Below, in pieces: positions 5,724 through 13,798 of a DNA stretch of 23,305 nucleotides. A model generated the notes under the pieces. That model did no database searches. It was not told the DNA's origin and saw only the letters and a program-made list of their open reading frames with translations. Made by a program: the position numbers and the translations under genes. The stretch's first letter is position 1; each line of letters opens with the position of its first letter. Origin of the DNA: SIG447 sp045577075 (GTDB lineage: Bacteria; Bacillota; Clostridia; UMGS1883; UMGS1540). The stretch is from positions 1 through 23,305 of the forward strand of contig JAZNHR010000010.1 of NCBI GenBank assembly GCA_045577075.1, given 5' to 3'.

Positions 5724-7400
5724 TTATGTGCTTATAATTTGGAATTTTCCGTTCTCCATGGAAAGGTGCAAATCACAGAAAGAAAAGGCGGCGTTTTTGT
5801 GGGAAATAAAGAGGACGGTTTTGGTTTGCAGTGCCGCAATGTTTCGGAGCATCGCTTCTTCGGTTTTTGCATCCAGCGCTGAGGTGCATTCGTCAAGAAG
5901 TAGTATAGGCGCGTCTGCGCAAAGGGCGCGGGCAACGGCGATACGTTGCATCTGCCCTTCTGAAAGGCCACAGCCCCGTTCGCCGATTTTCGTATTAAAG
6001 CCGTCGGGGAGAGATACGATAAAATCATAAATGCAGGCGGCACGGGCGGCATTTTCCATTTGTGCGTCCGATATATCCGGGTTTATAAACTTGATGTTTT
6101 CACGAATGGTGCCGGAAAGAAGAAGGTTTCCCTGTGGTACATAAGCAAACAGGGGACGGGTGGATTCGTCTATCATAACTTTCCCTTCGTTCGTTTTTAC
6201 AAAAAGCTGTCCCGATGCGGGTGAAAATAAACCGAGCAAGAGGCGGAAAAGCGTACTTTTTCCTGTCCCTGATGTACCGGTAATTGCCGTCATACTTCCT
6301 TTGGGAAGAGAAAAACTTGTCTCTTTTACAATCGTTTCTTTGCCGTACCCGAAGGAGAGGTTTTCTGCACAGAGCGCGTCTGCCTTTTCATATAAAGCGG
6401 CGATGTCAAAGTTTGGCGTCGGCTTTTCATCGGCAAAGGACTCTAATTCCATCAGTCGTTCGGCAGACCCTTGGGCAGAGTAGAGCATGGTAATAAGACC
6501 CGAGGCGTTTAAAAAGGGCGACTGGATTTGGGAAACAATTTGCAAGAATGCCATTAGCGTGCCATAGTCCATCGTGCCCCAAACAATGGAAAATGCGCCC
6601 CATAGAAGGGTGCCGTAATATAAAAGTGTGAAAATCAGGGAAATGCCTCCCGAGGACAAAGTGCCAACGATACTGCGCCGGATTTTAATGCGGTACAGCT
6701 TTTGCATATGCCCCTTGAGCTTGTCCGCAATGCGTGCCTTTCCGGAGAAGGTTTTCACAACCACTATATTTTCTACACATTCCTGGGTAAAGCTACGAGA
6801 CACACCTGCCGCTTCCTGTACAGCCTTATGCATTTTTTTAAAAAACGGGCGGAACAGCAGCGCAAAAAACAGAATTGCTGCACCTACAAGCACAGAAAAA
6901 ACCGCGTATTTCCCTGAAAAAGAGGCGACAACAATCAGACCGGAGATAAGCTTTGCACAGATAGCGAGAGATTGGGGAATAAAGCTGGTGATGCCATTTA
7001 CCACTATGTCAATATCCGAGGTAAACCGGTTTAAGATTTCGCCGGAATGAAACTTGGAAATATCGGCATACCTTTTTCGAAGTAATGTCCCGAAAAAATC
7101 CTGACGAATTTTCATTTCCAGCCTGCCGCTGATGATGGCGGCAAGATGCGTATTCAGCATGGAAAGAATGAGCTGTACGAAAATCACCAGAAGCAGAGAG
7201 AGACCGCAAGCGGTTAGTTCTGCTTTTGCCGCCATAAAAGAACCACCGGCGGTGGCGGCGTTTATGATTCTTCGGGTCAGGAGTGCCGGTAAAACGTAGG
7301 CGCTTGCCGTAATCATACCGGATAAACTTAAAACGAGAAGGAGAGGTGCCTCTTTTTTTGCGTGCCTTCCAATCCATAGGAGTGAGCTTTTGTTTTTCAT
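5724..7400 (-). CDS. ABC exporter half-transporter (fused membrane and ATPase domains)
   Basis: This is a 558-residue type IV exporter with a six-helix membrane domain (about 1-315) fused to an ATPase domain (about 340-558). The ATPase has Walker A GTSGTGKS (375-382), Q-loop Gln423, signature LSEGQ (479-483), Walker B ILLLDE (499-504) with the catalytic Glu504, and switch His534. All catalytic residues are present, so it can act as a homodimer. No second half-transporter is adjacent. It lacks peptidase or other accessory domains that would reveal the cargo (drug, lipid or peptide). It has a consensus promoter facing away from the zinc-ribbon operon and ends at a shared terminator. The start ATG at 7400 follows AGGATGGTG. 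Confidence 0.92.
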   Translation of the reverse strand: MKNKSSLLWIGRHAKKEAPLLLVLSLSGMITASAYVLPALLTRRIINAATAGGSFMAAKAELTACGLSLLLVIFVQLILSMLNTHLAAIISGRLEMKIRQDFFGTLLRKRYADISKFHSGEILNRFTSDIDIVVNGITSFIPQSLAICAKLISGLIVVASFSGKYAVFSVLVGAAILFFALLFRPFFKKMHKAVQEAAGVSRSFTQECVENIVVVKTFSGKARIADKLKGHMQKLYRIKIRRSIVGTLSSGGISLIFTLLYYGTLLWGAFSIVWGTMDYGTLMAFLQIVSQIQSPFLNASGLITMLYSAQGSAERLMELESFADEKPTPNFDIAALYEKADALCAENLSFGYGKETIVKETSFSLPKGSMTAITGTSGTGKSTLFRLLLGLFSPASGQLFVKTNEGKVMIDESTRPLFAYVPQGNLLLSGTIRENIKFINPDISDAQMENAARAACIYDFIVSLPDGFNTKIGERGCGLSEGQMQRIAVARALCADAPILLLDECTSALDAKTEEAMLRNIAALQTKTVLFISHKNAAFSFCDLHLSMENGKFQIIST

Positions 7401-7432
7401 ATGTTCACCATCCTGAAAGTATGCTTTATATC

Positions 7433-7461
7433 ATCATATCATAATTGACGTGCTCTGTCAA
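7433..7461 (-). promoter_or_regulatory. Promoter of the ABC exporter
   Basis: Perfect TTGACA (7456-7461), 17-base spacer and TATGAT (7433-7438) on the minus strand. Confidence 0.85.
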
Positions 7462-7493
7462 ACAAAGTTAGATACAAATTTTCACTAAAACTA

Positions 7494-7523
7494 TTGACTT
7501 TATTTGACAGAATATGGTATACT
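7494..7523 (+). promoter_or_regulatory. Promoter of the zinc-ribbon operon
   Basis: TTGACT (7494-7499), 18-base spacer and TATACT (7518-7523). The start near 7530 rules out the longer reading from 7504 and supports the ATG at 7579. A TTGACA at 7504-7509 is too close to the -10 to be used with it. Confidence 0.75.
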
Positions 7524-7578
7524 AAATCTGGTTAATACCATGAAATATGTACATAGAAAATTCGAGGAGGTAATTGGA

Positions 7579-8280
7579 ATGTTTTGTGAAAAATGTGGAA
7601 AAGAAAATCCGGCAGAAGCAAAATTCTGCGAAGGTTGCGGTGCTACACTGGAAGGCACACCGGCAGCCGGCGGTGCACAGGCTGTGTTTGAAAATGTAAA
7701 GGCAGCCGTAGGCGGCGCAGACCAGAAGGTTGTAAAGATTGGTATTATTGCAGCAGCAGTTGCAGTCGTGCTCATTCTTCTTGCAATTTTTGGCGCATTT
7801 AAGCCCGGTTCCGTAAAGGCTCTGACCAAGGCACATAAAGGATATCTAAACGCCAATGCAAAAGCTTATTTTGCAGTACAGTGGTCTCCGTACACAGAAG
7901 CTTATGAATGGGAAAAGGACGAGAAAAACGAAGTCATTGAAGAAACACAGGAAGAACTGAAGGATGCCAAGGCTGAACGTAAGGATGAGAAGGTGAAGAT
8001 TACGTTCAAAAACTATAAGGTTTCCAAGAAGTACAAGAAGAGCGAAGTAAATAAGATTGCAGACTACATGGAAGAAAACTGGGATTATGATGTTGATTCC
8101 CACAAATTGCAGGCTGTTCAGGTTGTAAAATATACTGAGGTTGTTAAGGAAGACGGCGATACGGACAGCGATACAGAAGAAGTTGTTATGATTAAGGTTA
8201 AGGGCAAGTGGTATGTAGAAAACCGCCTGAGTAAGGACTTTATCAAGAACTCTATCTTAAAGGCAGATAAAGAAGACTAA
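7579..8280 (+). CDS. Membrane-anchored zinc-ribbon protein
   Basis: I recognise the architecture, not a named gene. The 233-residue protein opens with a zinc ribbon (Cys3, Cys6, Cys17, Cys20; CEKCG...CEGCG). A linker of about 30 residues and one membrane helix (about 51-74) follow, then a 160-residue very Lys/Glu-rich domain. That domain ends with MIKVKGKWYVEN, reminiscent of NTF2-like/DUF4878 domains. The ribbon is predicted cytoplasmic and the charged domain outside. AGGAGG lies eight bases before the ATG. The next gene follows after 20 bases and carries its ribbon at the C-terminus, so the two products may share a role, for example in envelope sensing or assembly; that is inference. Confidence 0.82.
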   Translation: MFCEKCGKENPAEAKFCEGCGATLEGTPAAGGAQAVFENVKAAVGGADQKVVKIGIIAAAVAVVLILLAIFGAFKPGSVKALTKAHKGYLNANAKAYFAVQWSPYTEAYEWEKDEKNEVIEETQEELKDAKAERKDEKVKITFKNYKVSKKYKKSEVNKIADYMEENWDYDVDSHKLQAVQVVKYTEVVKEDGDTDSDTEEVVMIKVKGKWYVENRLSKDFIKNSILKADKED

Positions 8281-8300
8281 GCCTGATAGGAGAGAAACCA

Positions 8301-8705
8301 ATGGCAGATTTTTTTGATAAAATGCTTGTCGGCATCAATAAGGGCGTAAATTCCGTAAGTGAAGGCTCAAAGAACATGATGGAAAAGGCAAAAATCAACA
8401 CCGCCATCAGTGATGCCGAAAAAGCAAAGCTGAAAATTGCAGAGCAGCTTGGAATTCAGGCATATACCCTGCATCAAAGCGGCACAGCCCTTCCTGAGGC
8501 GCTACTCACATTTTGTGAACAGATTACAGCACGCAACCAGATGATTGCAGAGCTAAAGCAACGCCTTGCAGACCTGGACGCGCCGAAGGAAACATCGGTA
8601 ATCCCGATGGCAACGCCGGCACAAACCGGCAGTTTTTGCCCGGAATGTGGCACCCCGTGCCGCGATGGCGCAAAGTTCTGCCCGAACTGCGGCAAAACAT
8701 TATAA
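8301..8705 (+). CDS. Coiled-coil protein with C-terminal zinc ribbon
   Basis: No named family is recognised. The 134-residue protein starts with an amphipathic segment (MADFFDKMLVGINKGVNS), continues with helical Ala/Lys/Glu-rich sequence (about 25-93), and ends with a zinc ribbon (Cys113, Cys116, Cys127, Cys130; CPECG...CPNCG). No signal peptide or membrane helix is present, so it is likely cytosolic or peripheral. AGGAG lies eight bases before the ATG. It is the second gene of the zinc-ribbon operon and is followed directly by a strong terminator. It mirrors its neighbour: ribbon at the end rather than the start, and no anchor. Confidence 0.82.
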   Translation: MADFFDKMLVGINKGVNSVSEGSKNMMEKAKINTAISDAEKAKLKIAEQLGIQAYTLHQSGTALPEALLTFCEQITARNQMIAELKQRLADLDAPKETSVIPMATPAQTGSFCPECGTPCRDGAKFCPNCGKTL

Positions 8706-8712
8706 GCATAAT

Positions 8713-8744
8713 AAAGCCCTTGCAGCATACGCTGCAAGGGCTTT
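8713..8744. terminator. Bidirectional terminator, zinc-ribbon operon / mnmA
   Basis: A 14-bp stem (AAAGCCCTTGCAGC and complement) with loop ATAC, flanked by T-rich sequence on the plus strand and A/T-rich sequence on the other side. It sits between two convergent genes. Confidence 0.88.
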
Positions 8745-8750
8745 TATATA

Positions 8751-9770
8751 CTAAAAAACAGGATTCACAATTGTTCCGCCACCCACAAGAAAATTGTCTT
8801 TGTAAACGGCAACGGTTTGCCCGGGGGTCACGGCACGTTGGGACGTTTCAAATGTAATGTGCGCCGTGTCGCCTTCTATGGTGCAATTTGCTGACACGCG
8901 GGGCGATGCTGAACGGACCTTCACCTTCACCTCGCCTGTCAAGTCTGTAAAAATGTTTAGGTGATTTGCAAGAAGCCCTTTTGAGAAAAGTGCGTCGTTT
9001 TCGCCAATGGAAACGGTATTTTCTTCTGCGTTTATACCGGTTACAAACACCTTCCTGCCAAAGGCGCCAAGTCCTTTTCGCTGACCGACGGTATAGCGGT
9101 GAATCCCTTCATGAATGCCTACCATATAGCCGTTTTCGTCCAAAATTTTTCCTTCCCTTCGGGGAAAGGCAAACGAAGATTCCAAATAGGCAATATAATC
9201 GTTATTTGGAATAAAGCAAATTTCCTGGCTGTCTGCCTTTTTGGCAACAGAGAGGCAGGCACCGGCGGCAATGGCACGCACCTCGTCTTTTGTGTAATCC
9301 CCGAGAGGAAGCAAAAGACGGGGCAAAACAGAAGGGGGCACCTGACTTAGAAAATACGTCTGGTCCTTTTTTATATCTTTTCCATAGCCAAACAAATATC
9401 GTCCGTTATCCTCACAAACAGTGGCATAATGTCCGGTGGCGATATAGGGGATGCTGTGGGCGTCCGCATATTCTTTTAAAAATGCAAACTTAATTTCTGC
9501 GTTACAGGCAACACAAGGATTCGGTGTTTGTCCACACCTGTAACTTTCGGCAAAAGGCTTTTGTACCTTTTCGTAAAATGCTTCTCTTTTGTCCAGCACC
9601 GTATGGGGAATAGAAAGGGAATGGGCAAGGGTTGCCGCTTCCTCCGCATTTTTGCCGTCACCGCAAATCCAAAGGGTAAGCCCGTGTACCTGATATCCCG
9701 CTTTCTGCAAAAGTAGCACGGCGGCGGTGCTGTCAACCCCACCACTCATGCCGACTACAACTGATTTCAT
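8751..9770 (-). CDS. mnmA: tRNA-specific 2-thiouridylase MnmA
   Basis: MnmA installs the 2-thio group on uridine-34 of tRNA-Lys, -Glu and -Gln, using ATP and a persulfide relay. The 339-residue protein has the PP-loop SGGVDS (9-14). The catalytic cysteine lies in NPCVACN (Cys89, with Cys86 nearby). The persulfide-carrying Cys185 is in SQEICFIP, followed by the C-terminal beta-barrel domains. GATGHY (about 111-115) fits the family. GAAGGAG seven to eight bases before the ATG supports the start. Length is slightly below the usual 350-370 residues with no domain missing. No cysteine desulfurase gene is adjacent, so the sulfur donor must be encoded elsewhere. Confidence 0.96.
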   Translation of the reverse strand: MKSVVVGMSGGVDSTAAVLLLQKAGYQVHGLTLWICGDGKNAEEAATLAHSLSIPHTVLDKREAFYEKVQKPFAESYRCGQTPNPCVACNAEIKFAFLKEYADAHSIPYIATGHYATVCEDNGRYLFGYGKDIKKDQTYFLSQVPPSVLPRLLLPLGDYTKDEVRAIAAGACLSVAKKADSQEICFIPNNDYIAYLESSFAFPRREGKILDENGYMVGIHEGIHRYTVGQRKGLGAFGRKVFVTGINAEENTVSIGENDALFSKGLLANHLNIFTDLTGEVKVKVRSASPRVSANCTIEGDTAHITFETSQRAVTPGQTVAVYKDNFLVGGGTIVNPVF

Positions 9771-9816
9771 ACAGATTCTCCTTCATATACGCATGGAAAT
9801 TTTCTTCCATAGCGGT

Positions 9817-9822
9817 AGTATA
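9817..9822 (-). promoter_or_regulatory. Possible -10 box of mnmA
   Basis: TATACT on the minus strand about 45 bases upstream of the mnmA ATG. Only a weak -35 (TTCCAA-like) is seen. The remainder of 9823-9910 shows nothing I can name. Confidence 0.4.
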
Positions 9823-9917
9823 TCACATTTTGGAACGTTTGGAAAGTGAAAACGAAATTTTTTCGGAAAAAGGAATAGAAAGGGGCAGGCGCGGATAAAA
9901 TCTGTGTAAGGAAACTC

Positions 9918-9946
9918 TTGACTTCTGTACCGAAAAATGGTATACT
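9918..9946 (+). promoter_or_regulatory. Promoter of the rnjA operon
   Basis: TTGACT (9918-9923), exactly 17 bases, TATACT (9941-9946). The start near 9953 makes the ATG at 9954 essentially leaderless and supports the downstream GTG at 9990 as the true start. Confidence 0.85.
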
Positions 9947-9989
9947 ATCGTAGATGATTTGTTCGGAAAATAATTATGGAGGATATATT

Positions 9990-11657
9990 GTGGCAAAAAA
10001 ACAAAAACTTAAAATCATTCCGCTCGGGGGTGTCAATGAGATCGGAAAAAATGTGACCGTAATCGAGTATGGTGACGAAATTCTGGTAATCGACTGCGGT
10101 TTAACCTTCCCGAGTGAGAGCATGCTCGGGATTGACCTTGTCATTCCCGACACGTCTTATCTTGCCCGAAACCGTGAAAAGGTTGTGGGTCTTCTTTTGA
10201 CGCACGGACACGAGGACCATATTGGTGGCGTGCCCTATGCATTTAAAAACTTCAATGCGCCTGTCTACGGCAGCCGTATGACCCTTGGTCTTTTAGAACA
10301 TAAGCTGAAAGAGCACGGTATGGTTTCCGAAGTGGAACTCAATACTGTAAAGCCCGGCACGATTAAAAAAATCGGGCAAAACTTTAAAGTGGAATTTATC
10401 AATGTAAACCACAGCATTGCCGGTGCCCTCGCCCTTGCCATTCATACACCTGTTGGTGTTTTGGTACACACGGGGGACTTTAAAATTGACTGTACGCCCA
10501 TAAACGGCGAGATGATTAACCTCACTCGCTTTGGGGACCTTGGCAAAGCCGGCGTTCTGGCGCTTTTTTCTGACAGCACAAACGTAGAACGTGCAGGGTA
10601 TACCATGAGCGAGCGCACGGTGGGCGAGCGTTTCGATGAAATTTTTGAGCAGTCCGCAAAAAAGCGTATCATTGTAGCATCCTTTGCCTCTAACGTGCAC
10701 CGCATTCAGCAGATTATCAATTCTGCTGTGCGCAACAAGCGGAAAGTGGCGGTGTCGGGCCGGAGCATGCTGACTATTTGCGAAGTTGCCATGGAGCTCG
10801 GGTACCTACATGTACCGAAAGGCACCATCATCAATTTGGAAGATATCAATAAATATAAGCCCCATCAGCTTGTTATTGTGACGACGGGCAGTCAGGGCGA
10901 ACCGATGAGCGCTCTTACTAGAATGGCGTTTTCGGACCACAAGAGCGTTGAAATCGGCCAGGGGGATTTGGTTATCCTTTCGGCAAATCCCATTCCGGGG
11001 AACGAAAAGGCAGTTTCCAATGTGATAAACGAACTCTTTAAAAAGGGTGCAGAGGTCATTTACGAATCCCTTGCCGAGGTACACGTTTCGGGGCACGCCT
11101 GCAGGGAAGAGCTGAAAGTCATTTTGGGTCTGGTAAAGCCGAAGTACTTTATTCCTGTACACGGGGAGCACCGCCATCTGGTACGCCATGCAAAGCTTGG
11201 GGAACAGATGGGCGTAAGACCCGATAATATTTTCGTAATGAACATTGGCGAAGTACTGGAAATGAGCCTAAATAGCGCCGCCGTTACAGGAAATGTAACG
11301 GCAGGGCAGGTGCTGGTGGACGGCATCGGCGTAGGCGATGTTGGAAACATTGTGCTGCGTGACCGAAAGCATTTAGGTGAAGAAGGCCTGATTGTTGCCG
11401 TTGTAACCCTATCGAAAGAAAAAGAAATATTGGCCGGCCCAGATATTATCTCCCGCGGCTTTGTATATGTCCGCGAAAGCGAGGATCTCATGGAGGAAAT
11501 GAAGGATATCGTGGCAGATGCCGTTCTGGCAGGGAGAAACAATGGCAATGGGGACTGGAACAGTATTAAAAGCAGCGTAAGAAATATGCTGAGTGATTAT
11601 ATTTTTGAGAAGACAAAACGGAAACCGATGATTTTACCGGTCATTACAGAAGTTTAA
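9990..11657 (+). CDS. rnjA: Ribonuclease J
   Basis: RNase J is a metallo-beta-lactamase/beta-CASP nuclease with endo- and 5'-3' exoribonuclease activity in mRNA decay and RNA maturation. The GTG start at 9990 has GGAGG seven bases upstream and gives 555 residues, the length of Bacillus RNase J1. An in-frame ATG at 9954 would add 12 residues but sits at the transcription start. The zinc motif HGHEDH (72-77) is intact, as is HVSGHA in the beta-CASP region. The gene heads an operon with a mannitol-1-phosphate dehydrogenase and a TPR membrane protein. RNase J1 and J2 cannot be separated from this sequence alone; the symbol follows the more complete active site and length. Confidence 0.95.
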   Translation: MAKKQKLKIIPLGGVNEIGKNVTVIEYGDEILVIDCGLTFPSESMLGIDLVIPDTSYLARNREKVVGLLLTHGHEDHIGGVPYAFKNFNAPVYGSRMTLGLLEHKLKEHGMVSEVELNTVKPGTIKKIGQNFKVEFINVNHSIAGALALAIHTPVGVLVHTGDFKIDCTPINGEMINLTRFGDLGKAGVLALFSDSTNVERAGYTMSERTVGERFDEIFEQSAKKRIIVASFASNVHRIQQIINSAVRNKRKVAVSGRSMLTICEVAMELGYLHVPKGTIINLEDINKYKPHQLVIVTTGSQGEPMSALTRMAFSDHKSVEIGQGDLVILSANPIPGNEKAVSNVINELFKKGAEVIYESLAEVHVSGHACREELKVILGLVKPKYFIPVHGEHRHLVRHAKLGEQMGVRPDNIFVMNIGEVLEMSLNSAAVTGNVTAGQVLVDGIGVGDVGNIVLRDRKHLGEEGLIVAVVTLSKEKEILAGPDIISRGFVYVRESEDLMEEMKDIVADAVLAGRNNGNGDWNSIKSSVRNMLSDYIFEKTKRKPMILPVITEV

Positions 11658-11670
11658 GGAGGAAAACGAT

Positions 11671-12846
11671 ATGCGCGCAGTAATGTATGGAGCAGGAAAC
11701 ATTGGAAGAGGCTTTATTGGGCTTTTACTTTCTCAGTCAGGGTACAAGGTATCCTTTGTGGATGTAAACGATACAGTTATAAATGCTATGAACGAGGCCC
11801 ATCGCTATCCCGTAGATATTCTTTTAGAAACGGGAACGAAGGAAGAATGGGCAGAAAATATTGACTGCGTGGACGGCAAAAACCCGGAGGCAGTTGCCAC
11901 GGCAATCGCAGAAGCGGACGTTATGGCAACGGCGGTCGGCGTAAATATTTTAAAGTTTATTGCCGCCCCCATCGCAGGTGGGCTTAAAAAGCGCTGGGCA
12001 GAAGGGAATATGACGCCCTTTAACATCATTATTTGCGAAAACCTTATCGGTGCAGACAAGGTACTCCATGACCTGATTGCGGAAAATCTAAGCGACGCCG
12101 AAAAACAGCATCTCGACAGTCTTGTCGGCTTTGTAGAAGCTTCCATCGGCAGAATGGTGCCGGTACAGACGGCAGAAATGCAAAAAGGCAATCCCCTTCG
12201 CGTATGTGTAGAAGCCTATGACATTCTGCCCCTTGACAAGGCAGCAGTCAAAGGCGATTTTCCGCCCATCAAAAACGTCATTTGGTATGCGCCTTTCGAG
12301 TTTTATATTGAACGTAAGCTCTTTATCCACAACATGGGCCACGCCATGACGGCATACCTCGGTGACCTTTTGGGCTGCGAATACATATGGCAGGCCATTG
12401 AAAATCCCACGGTGGAACTTATGGTTATTCGTGCCATGACCGCCTCCGCCATTGCTCTTGCAAAGCGCCATGGAGGAGACGCTGCAGTGCTGTTCGCCCA
12501 CGTACAGGATTTAATTCGCCGCTTTGCAAACCGCGGCCTTGGGGATACGGTAAAACGCGTCGGTGGTGACATTCGCCGTAAGCTTTCCCCTGGCGACAGA
12601 TTGGTAGGTGCACTCAATATGTGCCGCGCAGAGGGTGTGGATTCCATTTATATTGAGGCGGCAATCGCAGCTGCCCTTTGCTTTAAGCATGACGATGTGC
12701 TCACTGAAAAAAGCGCAGAGGAAATCCTGGGTGAGGTAAGTAATCTTTCCGATACAGGCCGTATTTTGGAAATCTACAAGCAGTTTAAAAACGGGGAAAC
12801 CTTAGAAACTGTGCTTTGGAACTTAAAGCAGGAGGCACAGCGATGA
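11671..12846 (+). CDS. mtlD: Mannitol-1-phosphate 5-dehydrogenase
   Basis: MtlD interconverts mannitol-1-phosphate and fructose-6-phosphate with NAD(H). The 391-residue protein has the N-terminal Rossmann motif GAGNIGRGF (7-15) and the catalytic segment with Lys216, Asn221 and His224 (KLFIHNMGH). This is the conserved Lys/Asn/His set of the long-chain polyol dehydrogenases. AGGAGG lies eight bases before the ATG and 13 bases after the rnjA stop, so it shares the rnjA transcript. There is no mannitol PTS gene (mtlA/F/R) nearby, which is unusual; the enzyme may serve mannitol synthesis for redox balance, or another polyol phosphate. The stop overlaps the next start (ATGA). Confidence 0.92.
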   Translation: MRAVMYGAGNIGRGFIGLLLSQSGYKVSFVDVNDTVINAMNEAHRYPVDILLETGTKEEWAENIDCVDGKNPEAVATAIAEADVMATAVGVNILKFIAAPIAGGLKKRWAEGNMTPFNIIICENLIGADKVLHDLIAENLSDAEKQHLDSLVGFVEASIGRMVPVQTAEMQKGNPLRVCVEAYDILPLDKAAVKGDFPPIKNVIWYAPFEFYIERKLFIHNMGHAMTAYLGDLLGCEYIWQAIENPTVELMVIRAMTASAIALAKRHGGDAAVLFAHVQDLIRRFANRGLGDTVKRVGGDIRRKLSPGDRLVGALNMCRAEGVDSIYIEAAIAAALCFKHDDVLTEKSAEEILGEVSNLSDTGRILEIYKQFKNGETLETVLWNLKQEAQR

Positions 12847-13643
12847 ACCCCAGGTTTAAAAAGATATTTGCAGTAGCACTGCGGATTCCCATTTTGGTAA
12901 GTCTTGTGGCATCTGTCATTTTGCTCCTGCTGTATCTGCCGGGTGTTTGGAGAACTGTGTTTGCGGCCACACTTTTTGCGGCCACACTGGTTTCTTTCAT
13001 TTGTTATGGTATTCATTCTTCCAAAATGGATAAGTGCATAGAAGCACTTTTGGACATTCTGTATAAGGAAGTCAATCCTGAAAAGTTTATCCGGGAGTCG
13101 GAAGAGGCACTTCGTAAAACGAAAAGCCGTGCCATTCGAAATACCTTTCTTTTGAATCTTGCTGTAGGATATGAAGCAACAGGTAGATTTGATGAAGCAA
13201 TCCGCATTATGAAGGAAATGGATATCTCTACAGCGGACAAGGTTTCAAAGGCGATTTTCTACGCAAATGCTGCTTCCTTCTATGCGGAAAATGGGTCGGT
13301 ATTTGAAGCAGAGGAAGCATATACGTCCGGCAGACCGTATTTTGAAAAAGCAGCTAAACGCCTGCCGAGCGGGCATATGCAACTTGCAAGAGGGCTTCTC
13401 TACTTCGTTAACGAACAGTATGCGGATGCGGCGGATGCCTTTGAAAAGGCGAGAGGCAAAGGCTTTGAGGACCGACACACCTTGACAAAGTGCCAGCTTT
13501 TTGAAGCAAGGGCACTTGCCCAGCTTGGTAAAACAAAAGAATCCAAAGCCTTATATCATAAAATCCAGCAGAAGAAAACGTATCCGTATCTTTTGGAATG
13601 TGCCAAAGCGGAGCTTTTGCAGCTGGAAGGGCGCGCAGAATAA
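12843..13643 (+). CDS. Membrane-anchored TPR-repeat protein
   Basis: I recognise the architecture, not a named protein. The 266-residue product has two N-terminal membrane helices (about 15-35 and 40-60). A soluble helical part follows whose pattern (LNLAVGYEATGRFDEAIRIM, FYANAASFYAENGSVFEAEE, QYADAADAFEKARG, ARALAQLGKTKESKALYHKI) is that of tetratricopeptide repeats. The TPR part is expected in the cytoplasm as a docking scaffold. The ATG at 12843 overlaps the mtlD stop and has AGGAGG seven bases upstream; the longer reading from 12816 has no such site. No terminator follows. The hyd promoter starts 14 bases after the stop, so read-through enters the hyd leader. Confidence 0.85.
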   Translation: MNPRFKKIFAVALRIPILVSLVASVILLLLYLPGVWRTVFAATLFAATLVSFICYGIHSSKMDKCIEALLDILYKEVNPEKFIRESEEALRKTKSRAIRNTFLLNLAVGYEATGRFDEAIRIMKEMDISTADKVSKAIFYANAASFYAENGSVFEAEEAYTSGRPYFEKAAKRLPSGHMQLARGLLYFVNEQYADAADAFEKARGKGFEDRHTLTKCQLFEARALAQLGKTKESKALYHKIQQKKTYPYLLECAKAELLQLEGRAE

Positions 13644-13656
13644 TTTTATAAAAGCG

Positions 13657-13685
13657 TTGACAAACAACATTTTACATGCTAAAAT
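13657..13685 (+). promoter_or_regulatory. Promoter of the hydrogenase maturation operon
   Basis: Perfect TTGACA (13657-13662), 17-base spacer and TAAAAT (13680-13685). Start expected near 13692, leaving a leader of about 107 nt before the first gene. Confidence 0.85.
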
Positions 13686-13691
13686 AAAGTA

Positions 13692-13798
13692 AGAAACCTA
13701 ACAGGACGGGTTCGTCCCTACCTCGAAGGCGGAAACATCGAAACGACAAGTTTGCCGTTCCGCCTTTTTGCGGAACGGTTTTTTTTATAGGAGGAAAT
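13692..13798 (+). promoter_or_regulatory. Structured leader with antiterminator/terminator switch (riboswitch-like)
   Basis: Three elements are visible. A hairpin GGACG-GGTT-CGTCC lies at 13704-13717. A possible antiterminator pairs GAAGGCGGAA (13725-13734) with TTCCGCCTTT (13758-13767). The terminator stem (13755-13763 with 13770-13778) uses the same TTCCGC bases, so the two stems exclude each other. The loop GGTT of the first hairpin can also pair with AACC at 13695-13698, a possible pseudoknot. AGGAGG of the first gene follows the terminator directly. This is the layout of a transcription-attenuating riboswitch or protein-bound leader. I do not recognise the sequence as any riboswitch class I know; a variant of a known class or a simple constitutive sRNA remains possible. 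Confidence 0.65.
13755..13786 (+). terminator. Attenuator terminator in the hyd leader
   Basis: Perfect 9-bp GC-rich stem CCGTTCCGC / GCGGAACGG with loop CTTTTT, followed by eight T. It lies between the promoter and the first gene, so it must be bypassed for hyd expression. It would also block read-through from the rnjA operon. Confidence 0.9.

Noticed and set aside
7504..7578. Upstream start for the zinc-ribbon membrane protein
   Set aside because: The extension begins inside the promoter; the ATG at 7579 has AGGAGG and starts directly at the zinc ribbon.
9954..9989. ATG start at 9954 for RNase J
   Set aside because: It sits on the predicted transcription start, while the GTG at 9990 has GGAGG at good spacing and gives the usual family length.
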